Shown here one piece after another: positions 15,401 to 27,400 of a stretch of 64,000 nt of DNA. The position numbers and the translations under genes are program-made. Under the pieces are notes generated by a model that saw only the letters and a program-made list of their open reading frames with translations, searched no databases and was not told where the DNA came from. The DNA is taken from contig CM072343.1 in assembly GCA_036874045.1 (NCBI GenBank), forward strand, positions 4,794,001 to 4,858,000, read 5' to 3'. This DNA comes from Cymodocea nodosa (taxonomy: Eukaryota; Streptophyta; Magnoliopsida; Alismatales; Cymodoceaceae). How positions within the stretch are numbered: position 1 is the stretch's first letter; each line of letters begins with the position of its first letter.

Positions 15401-18400
15401 ATATTGTCCACAAAAATTGAAGATCTACAAAGTACTAATTGTAAACAAGTTATTGTAAATAAATTGGGTGAGGAAATAGTTTACCAGTGAAGAAATAAGA
15501 AAGAACCAGTGAGAACGAGCGTCGGTGTTGGCAAGTGTCGATGTCGATGTTGGCGAACATCGACGTCAAGGTCATCAGCGAGCGTCGCGAACGAGCATCG
15601 ATATTGCGAGCGTCAGTGTCGCGAGTGTCGACGTCAAGGTCGTCGGCGAGTGTCGCAAACGAGCGTCGGTGTTGGCGAGTGTCGACGTCAAGGTCATCGG
15701 CGAGCATCGCAAACAAGCATCAGTGTTGTGAGCGTCAGTGTCGCGAGTTTCGGCGTCAAGGTTGGTGTCAAGGTCGCGAGCGTCGACGTCAAGGTTGGAG
15801 ACGAGCGTCAGTGTCGCGAGCGTCGAGGTCGTGAGCGTTGGTGTCAACTGCGATCGCCTGCGTCGATTTCACACCTTGCGCAGAGGGGGGGGTTGCAAGG
15901 GTTTTTTCGGAGGTGATTTCCCGACCTTACCAAGGCAAGGGGGGGGTTGGGAAATCATCTCTCAATAAGTTATTTATATTAAAGAAATCTTGAGAATTAC
16001 TTTCCCAAGATTTCCAAAATGCACAAACACAAACCTTAGGAAAATGTTTCCCAAGATTACCTTTCCTGATCTTTCCAAACCTTTCCAAGAAGCACAAACC
16101 CCCCTTTAATGAAGACCTAGCAGGAAAATTAAAGCAGCTAAAAATAAACAGTGGAAGTGAATTAGAACATCAGAAAGCATTACAAAAAAAGAAAAGCATA
16201 ACATTGCCTACATCTATCTTGACAGAAAAAGTATGGAAAATAAAATTTGGACATTCTATTGCACAAATTATTGGCAATATAAATCAAGGAGTTCAAACAA
16301 AAAGTAAAATTCAGGATATTTGTAATTATTATACATTTGTATCTGAAATTAAGCCTACAACAGTTGAAGAAGTTTGCAATAATGAATACTGGATTATGGC
16401 CATGCAAGAAGAACTTAATTAGTTCAAGAAAAATGAAATCTAGGATTTAATTGAAAGGTCCACTAAAAAATCAATTATTAGAATTAAATGAGTGTTTAAA
16501 AATAAATTAGATAATGATAACAGCATTATCAGAAACAAAGTCAAACTTGTTGCTCAAGAATACAACAAGAAGGAATCGATTATGAAGAAACATTTGCAAC
16601 TATTGGAAGACTTGAAGTAATCAGAATGTTACTTGCCTTTGCAAATAATATAAAAATAAAACTCTTTCAAATGAATGTTAAGAGTACATTCATGAATGAC
16701 ATCTTACAAGAAGAAGTATATGTAGAACAACCACTAGGTTTTAAAGATGAAAATAGACCAAATCATGTATATAAATTGAGCAAAGTTCTTTATGATCTGA
16801 AGCAAACACCACGTGTATAGTGTGATAAACTGAAGGATTTCCTTCTTGAGAATCAGTTCAATATAGAAATTACAGATAACACTCTTTTTATCAAGTTAGA
16901 AAACTCTCACATATTGATCATTCAAATTCATGTTGATATTATCTTTGATGCAACAAATGAGAAATTATGTCATAACTTCTAGAATGTAATGTAAAATGAG
17001 TTTGAAATAAGCCTTATAGGAAAATTGAATTTTTTTTTAGGATTACAAATTCATTAATTACAACATGAAATTCTCCTGAACAAAGAAAAATTTTGCAAAG
17101 ACATTCTTTTAAAATTTGACATAGATAAATCCAAAGAGGTTCACACACCTATGAATTCAAATGAAAAACTTGATAAAAATATTTCTAATATTTCTATGAA
17201 TCAAAAGAAATATAGAGGTATGATTGAACCACTTCTGTATCTAACATCCAACAGACCAGACATAATGTTCAGTGTATGTGCATGTGCAAGATATCAAGCA
17301 TTTCTCAAAGCATCACATTTAAAAGCAATTAAACGAATCTTTAAATACCTATAGGGTATAAAAGATTTTGGTTTATTTTACTTTTCACATAATCTATTGA
17401 TTTTAAATGGTTATAATGATGCAGATTATACAGAATGCAAATCAAATAGAAAAAGCACTAATAGTATATGTTAACTACTTGACCATTCACTTGTATCATG
17501 ATTCAATAGAAAATAAAATTCTATAGCACTATCTACAACTAAAGTTGAATACATAACAACAAGCTTATGTTGTGCTCAAATTTTATGGATACAACAGACA
17601 CTAGTGGATTACAGACTTAAATTTCAGAATGCAATCATTTACTGTGACAGTAACAGTGTCATAAATCTCTCCAAAAATATAGTTTTATACTCAAGAGCCA
17701 AACATATCGAGATGAGATATCATTTTTTAAGAGATTATGTTGAAAAAGGTCATATATCCTTAGAATATATTCCACTACAGATCAATTAGTAGATATTTTT
17801 ATAAAACCATTATCTGAATCTACATTTAATCATATTAGACAACACTTAGGCATATGTTCCATTCATGATTTAAAATGATTATCTTCCTTATCTTACAAGC
17901 TCACAGAATAGGAACTTGGTTTCTACTAACTTTTTATCTTGCAAAAACTTAGCAACTTTCAAACAGAAAAGAACATTGTAGCTATAATTGGATTACAGAA
18001 ATATTAACAACTCCTTTTGATTAATGACAAAAGAGGGGGAAAAGAATACGATATTATTTTTACAAGCAACACAAAAATAAGGGGAGCATAGAAATAGGGA
18101 GAGTAAATTCAGAAAAATAAGAAAAGAAAACTTAGTATCATTTTCTTATTATTTCTTTGTGAGTTTATCTATATAGCCATATAGAGAGTGAAATACAACT
18201 CCAAATAGAAACTTAGCAACTTTCAGACAGAAAAGAATAGTGTAGCTATAATTGGATTACAGAAATATTTACAACTCCTTTTGATTAATGGCAAAAGAGA
18301 GAAAAAAACACGATATTATTTTTACAAGCAGCACAGAAATAAGGGAAGCACAGAAATAGGAGTAAATTCAGAAAAATAAGGGAAGAAAACTTAGTATCAT

Positions 18401-21400
18401 TTTCTTATTGTTTCTTTGTGAGTTTATCTGTATAGTCATATAAGGAGTGAAATGCATGTAACAAACTGTAAAGTTTTTACCATTTATCAAAAAGAGAGAG
18501 ATTGAAAGGACCTCTAAATTTTGATAATGTAAAAATTAATGTGAGAAATAAACTCTTGTATTTCATAGATCACAGATAAACAGTTACAGATAGTCACAAA
18601 CAAATCATTCAAAATTGACAGATAAAATTAGGAGGATTTGTTAGCTCTCAGCCTAAGTAACTGAAAGAAGTAGATTTTCGAAAAGTTAAGAAGTTAAGTA
18701 TTTGAAAGACTACTTCAAGACAACAAGAGAGTTCTTTGGAAAGTTGCAGGGCTAACTATATGAAAATAAGAAAGCTTTCGGAAAGTTAGATAAAAGTTTG
18801 ATTTCTTTGGAATGATAGAAAAGCTAATTATCCAAAAATCCAGGAAAATTCGAAGAGTTAGAAAATCTAATTATCAGAATAGTTAAGTTAGCTAAATACG
18901 CACGTGACAGAAAAATAGAAGCGATAAGAGACAACTATTTGAATTTTCAAAAAGTTAACAGAGTTAACTATCTAAAAATACAAGAGAATTAGAAAGTTAA
19001 CTAGCTAACTATTTGAACAGTTAAGTTACTCAAATATGCATGTGCAGAAATTAAAAATACAACAGTTAGAAGCTTAAAAGGATTTTCGAAAAGTTAGAAA
19101 AACTAACTATCCAAAAAATGAAAAGTTTCGGAAGGTTGCAGATTTAACTATCTGAACTTAAATTATTCAAATACATGTATAGAAATCAGAAATCAGCAGT
19201 CGAAAGCTTAAAAGAAAAATTGAAAAGTTAAGATATTTCAGAAAGTTAACAGCTAACTATTCGAACATAAGGAGAATTCACGTGTATAACTTAAAGCTCA
19301 CACATAACACAGACAAGAAGACTCTCCAGGAAAATCGAAAGGTTCTAAAGTTAATTATCCGAAAGTTAAATACTTTTCGGTAAGTTACAGTTTCAAGTAT
19401 TCAAACTGAAAGCACCTCACGTGCATGATTTAAAATTTCACGTGACAAAGTTAAAGGAAGTATTTATCCATTGAAGGGTTACAGAAAGCTTTCGAAAAGT
19501 TACAACAGGTAACTATCCAAAAATCAAATGAGAATCAAAAGGTTACATTGAAGCATCTCTCTAAACAGTAAATTATCATATTCAGGTCTGGCAAAGTGGT
19601 AAATACAGCAGAATAAATCAGTTAGAAAGAATATGATCATTATATACCTTAATATAAGTATGATTAGAACAAAAAGAAAAGACAACGATTATCACATACT
19701 ATTGAAAGCTACACAAATTATTCCATGGTACACATTTCAGTGAATATTAAAGAAGAAAAATAGCAAAAGTTCCTTGTGCATAAAGTTCTGTTTGACAAAG
19801 TTCAAAAGTGTTGGTTCGTGGACTTGCACCTGAAAGTTCACTGTTGGTTCAAAGCTTATACTAAAAAGCTTAAAGGAAAGGCTGGTTCAGAACTTGTACC
19901 TCAATGTTTGAGTGTTGATTCTTGCTTCTATCTAAAAGCAAATGTTTGTAAGTTCAGGAAAGTTAGTGAAGTCTAAGTAACCCTTGAAGGTGGACTAGTC
20001 GTTAATAGTGAACCACCTAAAATCCCTATATGTATTATCTTCATTTACTTTGTGTTTTACTAGGAAGATAGTTTTATACTTGCTGCAATCAATCATTTAT
20101 TGTTAAGACTTGAACTTGCTTAAAAATCATTAAATCTTACCATTCACCCCCCATCTGGTAAGTCATTAGGTCCTAACTTCAGGTAAAGGTCTTATATCTA
20201 GGAGATGGTCACTTGTAATTCCAAGTATGCAAGTGATAAAGGTGATAGGAAATGTATTCTAGTTTTTGCACCAATGTTGGAGGCAATCTGATCACATGGC
20301 ATAGCAAAAAAATTTTTGTTACCAACTCTAGTGCCAACGTTGAGTATTGCTCTATGGCTTAGACTCCATGTAAGATGATATGACTAAGATTGCTTTTACA
20401 GGAACTTGGGTTTGCTATTCAATCTCTTATGATTATGCATTGCAACAACCAGACAACAATCTTTATAGCCAACAATTCTACTTTTAATAAGTGACCAAAA
20501 TACGGGGAGGTCAATTGTCACTTTGTACAAAAAGAAGGTGATGAAAGATGGATATACATACCCTACACTCAATCTTAGATCAATTATAGATATTTTCACC
20601 AAAGGATTGGATATCAGGATATTTGAGAGTCTATGCCAAGCCAAACATGATTGATATATATGTGCTTCAATTTGAATGAGAATGTTAAAAATGTCATGTA
20701 TGATGGTCTTGATATACCATAAGTGTATGTGTGCATGGTTAATAGGTACCTTTGGTATTTAGTCTAACTTATATATATGTAACTCTATTTAGTAGAGAAA
20801 TAAAACATAGAGAAAGACCTTTTTTTTCCATTCCAAAGAACAATAAACAAAAAGGAGTAGAGAAACTTCACATCTAATTCCCTAAAGCCCCTTAAAAGCA
20901 AAAATTTTAAGCATTGACATGACCAAAAAAGAAGTTACAAATCATAGAGGATACTTTGAAATGACATGAAATTTATTAGACTAGAATATTGAAAATGTGA
21001 ATAAAGAATGCTTGAACTTCACCTTGAGCCCTTCTCGAACATCATCCTTGGAAACAAGTCCTGCTTCAATGTAGGCATCAATTATAACCTCTGAGACAAA
21101 CTATCAAGGAAAAACAGATGTCTTTGTGCAGTTGCTAATTTCTACCAATATATAGTATATATTTTCTAGGCAAGCACATGATTGAAACATTCACTAATGG
21201 AACAACTAGGAATAGGATACTACATGCACGTAAAAGACGTCCCTCATTACCAATTTCCTCCACTGGAGCATATATAACCTGTGCCTTTGCAGGTGAGCCT
21301 CGCATGCATGCCTACAGGCAATAATTTCAACAAACATATCAATGTTCAATATGCTATTGAGTATTCTTAGATGAATCAGAAACCACTAAACAGGTAAAAG

Positions 21401-24400
21401 GGAAAAATGTAGGTGCCTGATATTTCCTAAAATCAAAAGTACCAATCATCAGCTTAATAAGTTAAAATGTGCAATGTAAACTACCAATCCTTTAAGTCTT
21501 ATGGAAATAGGCCGACTGTCCAGTGAATCTTTTACTTTTGATGAGACACTCTACAAAAGAAGAAAAATAAAATCATTTAAGCACCCAAAAAATGAGACTA
21601 TAGAAAAAAACTGTATCTGAAAACCAGTACCTGTAACACCTCAGTAGCTAAAGCAATACGATCTTTATTATACAACTTCAACATCAGGACAGTTAAGTGC
21701 AGTGTACTTGGTTTGATAAATATAGATTTTTCTATGCGCAAATCTGAACAAAAAATTGAAAAACTTAAATAACTAAATAAATACCAAATGTGTCACTAAA
21801 GTAGACAACCAAGTATTTTGTCAGAAATATCAATGAATATAGTTTTTGATGATGAAATCATGTGTTTAAAACCGTGTTGATCTACAAATATGTTGAGCCA
21901 AAAGTAGTTGTTAAGATTTAACCAACTTTTGAATTAGAATTTTTTATTTGAAAAATTGAATTCAAGATATGACTGTTGAGTGTTATAATTTTTTGATCTA
22001 AAATTTTTGTTAAAAATTAATTATGGCATTTTGAAATAAAAATATGGTCATTATGGCTTGTTGATCAATTTGAACCATTACAACAACTAAACCAATCGTT
22101 AAAATGGAAGACTCAAATCTATAGAGAAGACTAGATGTCTGTCCAAACATATGTTGGAGGCATTTTTGCAATAGAACTAGTTACAAATGTACTGACTCAA
22201 ATGCTCGTTAAAGGTGGCTTCATCAACAGAGTTAACTTTAAAATTCCACTTTGGATTTTCAATATACGTGCAGGGCATGATAGAGTCATGTCTAAATGTT
22301 CAAACTGGATATCTGATGCTCAAGGGAAGAAGACCACTGAATATTTTCAGACATCCGATTGGTGGAGCATTTGTAAAGAACTTTTGTACTCATTCTTGTA
22401 CTTCACCCCACGAAAGGTATAGGATTAAACCTGTACTCAAGCTTGTGATTTTGTACAGAGGTGTTGGTGTAAAAGAGTATTTCTTGCTCATGGAAAGGAG
22501 AAGAAGAAACTTTCATGACATGGTGTATATAAACTAGACATAGGTAGTGGCAATCAGCATAAAATCTTTAAATCTATTGTGATTTGCATTTTACAGGTGT
22601 GTTTATTCTTATTGTTCGATTAACCACCAGAAATCTACATGCGGGCATGGGATTTTGGGCATCTAATATTTTCATGCTTGTACCAATGTACATCACATTG
22701 AAAGAAAGAATCATGCAAGACCAACTTAAAATAGACCAAACTGAAATACAGCATATAAATATATACATGATATTCACGTACAACAAACAAATATAAATAC
22801 ATCATTATTCCTCTATAAATCTATATCTGTTTGTCTTGATCATGGATGAAATAACCAAATTTAAGAGGAAATACTTTAAGTGCATACTATTTGTTGATAA
22901 TATAGTTTTAGTTGAAGAAGGTAAGTCAAAGATCATTTCTAAATTAGAATTATGGAAAGATACTTTAAAATCCAAAGGATTTAGATTGAGTAGATCAAAA
23001 ATTGAATATATGAAATGTATTTTAAATGAAAATAGAAATAATAATGAAGGTATATACTTAGATGACTTGAGATTCATAAAAATAAAATTTTTAAATACTT
23101 AAGATCTATAACAAGTAGCAACAACAATAATTTGAACCATGATCCCACTAATAGGGTTAACCAAATGATTCTTTTTCTTTCAAGTATTTCTATCTATTGT
23201 TAAATCTTCTGTTATAAATTATATAAATTTAAATCTTTTCTTACAATTCTTAACCAAATAGTTTTAGACCTACCTTTACTTCTTTTAATTTTTTCTGCAC
23301 AAATTAATTTACCTCTTCTCTCTTTATAATAAGTAATAATGGTGAAATTATAGAAAATGTTATTCATAAGATTAAGGTATGACGGATGAACTAGAAAAAT
23401 GCTTTGGAAATAATGTGTAGCAGTAGGATACCCTCAAAATTAAAAGGAAAATTCTATAAAATTATTATTCATTCAGTTATACCTAATGGCTCAAAATGCT
23501 AGATTGTAAAATAGGACTATATGCAAAAAGTATTGTCAAAATGTGTGTTTGGATGAATAAGTGATAACACTATAAAAGATACGTTGAAAACCAATTTCAT
23601 TAAAAAATAGAATAAAAGTTACATCAATTAAAAATAAGCTAAGAGAAAACTAACTTAAGTGGTTTGATCATATCCTTAAAAACCCAAAGAATACATAAAT
23701 AGAAGAGATTTAAAAAAAAAAATAGAGCAAGATCTACAATTACTTGGTGTAACATTATGGTTATGAAGGGCATAGTGAAGCTTCTACTACTACTACACAC
23801 TCTCTTCTACATTGAAGTGAGAAAAGAGGAGGAGAAAAGAAGTCGCCACCTAATCTAATTTAAAAGATAAACTAGGAAAACTTATATGGAAATGCAAAGT
23901 GCTCTTAAGTGTAGGATAAGACTTAAAATTTTTAGTCTAGAAATCTGAGTAAGTGCTCTAGATACACATGGGGAAGGCATTAGATACCCTATACATTTGA
24001 ATTACTCGACCTCTCAGTTATCCCTATAAGGTTGAGTTACTATAGATGTCTATGATGGATGACTAACACAAACTAAAGCTAAATGTGTGTAAATTTATAT
24101 GTAAAATGAATGAAGAGATAAAAAGAATATATCTAAGTGATCCATATAAAACGAACTGAGATGAGGTACAAAAAAGAGATGAGAAGTAAAAACTTATAGA
24201 GGCCAGAAAAAGGAAGAAATAAGTTGTGTAATAATTCCTCATCAATTAATGAAAAATGAAGTCTTAAGTGTCACTAAAGGTGTTCTAGCCATGGTGCGTA
24301 TGTGTAGCTAATTAGACTAAACAAGTACGAGCAAAAGTACAAGTGTAAGTATATATGAGCAAGCATGACATGAAACATGAAGAATGAGGTATGAAACATA

Positions 24401-27400
24401 ATAAGAGGTATATGTGAGTATAAGTGTATGCATGTATGAATGTGTATGCATGCATCCATCATGAGTGTATATGAACATACATGCATGCATAAGAGAATAA
24501 CATGTAGTTATGAAAGAGTGTCATGTAAATATACATAATATGTAGTATAATGTATGAGGCATGATGTACAAATAATTAGAACATGATTATGCTATGACAT
24601 GCTTAAGACTAATAATGCATGCATAATTAAGCAGTATTAGATCATGATTAGGGTGCACTTAATGTATGATTGAGACATGATTAAATATAACTAAAGTGCA
24701 TAATTAATTGTGATAATGTGTGATTAGGTATGATTAAATATAATTGAGATGAGATTAAGATATAATTAAGGTATGATCAAAGCATGATTAAGTGTGAATA
24801 AAATGCATAGTTTAATGTGATAATGTGTGATTAATTAGCATAATAATGTATAATTAACAGAACGATGCACATGATTAATTAACATATTAATATATGATTA
24901 ATTAACATAAAGATGTATTATTAATTAACTCAATGATGTATAGGACACTTTATTATGAAGTGCAACATGGCATACATGGAAGTCCAATAATATGAGTTGA
25001 TTTGATGCATTAGCGTATCGTGTGATGGGTGAATTACAACATGAAAGTAAATGAAATGAGTGTATGGTACAGTGGATGAAGTTTAACATGAAAGTGCATG
25101 AAATGAATCAATACATGAACATGTGTATGTGATGAATGAAACATAGGATGGAAGTGAATGAAGTGGATTAATTCATGAATAAGTGTATGATGAGAGTTAT
25201 ATAGAATGAGTGATGTTATGATATAATGATATAATATGAAAGTTACATGGGATGAGCAATTTTTGAGGATTATATGGAATGGGTGGTGTTATGAATGACA
25301 TATCATGAAAACTATATGAAATGAGTGATGAATGTGATACAAGAGTACTTTTGCAAGCATGGATAAGAATATTGCATGAGTACATGTGCAAACATGTAAT
25401 TGTATGCAATATGAAGGCATGAAAATGAGAACATATTAATTGTGTGCATTACAAAAATGAGTAAAGTATGTATAAGCACGAGACATAAATATGTATGAAT
25501 GAACTGAAAGAGCATAAAGTGAAATAATGTATAAAGCAAGCGTGAAAATGTGAGTGTAATGATCAATGCATGAGACGTGTATATGTAAGCATGAGGTGGA
25601 ATGATTGAAATGAAGTTACATGAGCATGAATCAAGATAAGAGATGAAGTATGAGTGCATTTAAGATGTAAACATATATTTATGTCAATGTATCTAAATGA
25701 GATAGAAATGAATGCTAAATGTGAAAGTGACCATAGCATATACAAGCATAAAAATGTATATAGAACCTCCAAACTCTCCACCAACCCTCATCGAGAAATC
25801 ATTAAATTGGAGAATCAAAGATGGTTGTAACGAAGCCACTCATTGAAACTTCAAAAATCAAACCGATAAGACAATTTCACCATGAGATCAAAGTTCTAAA
25901 AATAGATTGGTAGATTGATTCCATGGCAAAATTGGGATTCTGGATGTGAAGTAGTGAGCCAATCTTTCAACATTAGAGGGTCCTCTTTGACTAGATGCTA
26001 CTCCATCAACCAAGAACTCAAATGGTCAAAAGGCCGATTTGGATGAATATTCAACCCTCCTATCTAAAGTGAAGACAAATAGAAAAATAAGAGTCAAAAA
26101 TCAATGAAGAATTGGTAGCAAGGTTTGGGAAGCTTAATTGATTAAACTATTAAAAAATAAAGTTATTTTAACATAATTAAAATCAAGACTCACCAAAGTC
26201 CAAATATCAACTCTAATTTCAAATAAAATGCACAATGATTAACTTTGATAGTTGTCAAAAATAAGGGAGGGACTAGCAAAAGATTGCTAAAAAGCCATCA
26301 GAGGTCACCAAAAAAATTTGCAAAGAGGTCACCAAAGGAGTGCACAAACATGAGTTTAAACATCGATATGCTTAGAAATGGGTTGAAGACATTAAGGTCA
26401 TCGTGGAAATACCTTTAGTTTGAAGTTTTAATGATCAGAGGTGGTTAAAAAGGGTTGCCAGAGTTGGTGGACTGTTGAGTATATTTTTGTGCATTCTCAT
26501 ATATGCTTTTATATGCTAATAATGTTTCACAAAAGGTATTTTTGGTAATTTTTACAAGAATTAAATAAGATATCAAATATGGAGAAGACATTTAAATAGG
26601 AGCTTAAAGTGAACCCAAAAATTGTGAAATGCATGCAACTTTGATGGATGCACAAAAATGTATTTTTGACAAGAGAGTGTATTAACTAGTTTGAAGTTCT
26701 TGAAGGACCTCTTTGCAATTTACCCTTGTAACCCTAGACCCTAGATTATTTATGCATTGTTGGCAATCATCACAGGCATCTTCCTTTCATTCTTTGAACC
26801 TCCTCCACAGCAACCAAATGCTTCTCATCCAAGTGCATCCAATGGTTTCTCCTTCTCCAATGATAGTGTTCTTCATCTCCTTGATGACAGCTTGGAAAGA
26901 AGAAAATGTTGGTGGCAAACATATTGAAGGAGCTATGTGGAAAGACTTTAGATAGGGTTGGATTTGTAGAGAAACTAATGACTCTCCTAAAATGATCAAA
27001 TGACACACTAGAGGGGGGGGGTGAATAGTGTCCTAATAAAATTTATTTTACTTTTAAAAATTTCGAAAGCTATTGACACTAATGAACCTTGATTAATTGA
27101 TTTTGGAATTAAAACTTGCAGTGCAGAAAGTAAAGAACACAAAGAGATTTATAGTACCCCAAACTAGGTAGTTCACTCCTCAAGGCCACAACCTCGAGAA
27201 TTCCACTAAGTATTTTTAAGGCTAAGCACAAACCTTAAACAAGTTGCTTTTGCAGGCTAAGCAACAACCTTACAGGTGTTTTTATAGGCTAAACAAAAAC
27301 CTCACATAAAGCACTAACTTTGTGTACTCAAGACCCCAATCTTAAGCAAATGAAGTGTCACACTTCACTTTCTTCACCAAGGCTCCAACCTTATGAAGGT

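Larger units (their letters stand above)
13307..16104 (-). mobile_element. non-autonomous PIF/Harbinger element
   Basis: The ends GGGGTGTTTGTGC and (reverse complement of the right end) GGGGGGTTTGTGC are terminal inverted repeats. TTTA flanks both sides, fitting the TTA-like target of this superfamily. It lies inside Copia A between integrase and reverse transcriptase, whose reading continues across it. On the minus strand it carries the MYB/SANT-like accessory ORF but no DDE transposase, plus a GC-rich minisatellite near its 5' end. Confidence 0.8.
10440..17880 (+). pseudogene. gag-pol remains of Copia A
   Basis: Gag with a CCHC-type knuckle region (CYKCKKLRCIQLYCP, about 11277), a coiled Lys/Asn-rich segment, protease and pre-integrase region (about 12000-12650), integrase core (RSDHGGEFEN, about 12836), reverse transcriptase (VYVEQPLGF, LYDLKQ, about 16710-16810) and RNase H (YCDSNS, about 17640). 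The Harbinger insert splits it after integrase. Not functional. Confidence 0.85.
8708..20176 (+). mobile_element. Copia A: long-LTR Copia fossil (about 8.7 kb without its insert)
   Basis: LTRs of about 1.7 kb at both ends, a primer site after the 5' LTR, gag, protease, integrase, reverse transcriptase and RNase H remains in Copia order. It entered Copia D's pol: D's reading continues on the other side, and a near-identical 5-bp repeat (8703-8707, 20177-20181) marks the target. The LTRs differ by over 10% by eye, so it is old, probably several million years. It carries many breaks. Clade is probably SIRE/Tork, judged from pol wording and LTR length. It is antisense to ASCC1. Confidence 0.85.
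3957..20807 (+). mobile_element. Copia D: Ale/Retrofit-like LTR fossil, split by later insertions
   Basis: A small Copia element in ASCC1 intron 11, antisense to the gene. Recognisable parts are protease/integrase remains (about 5900-6600), integrase (7440-7900), reverse transcriptase (about 8340-8700) and, beyond element A, RNase H and the pol end (20180-20660). Taking out the inserted elements leaves about 4.6 kb, a usual Ale/Retrofit size. It is heavily broken, with many breaks, and is older than element A inside it. Confidence 0.75.

Noticed and set aside
15509-15916. Arg/Ser-rich and Asp/Thr-rich open frames on both strands
   Set aside because: They are by-products of the GC-rich minisatellite, which keeps several frames open at once; no protein family features.
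21091-21101. Alternative acceptor for ASCC1 exon 11 at 21101
   Set aside because: It would shift the frame; the AG at 21091 with the donor at 21220 keeps the frame and the family wording.
24063-25784. Several minus-strand His/Tyr/Ser-rich open frames
   Set aside because: Products of ATG/CAT-rich low-complexity DNA.
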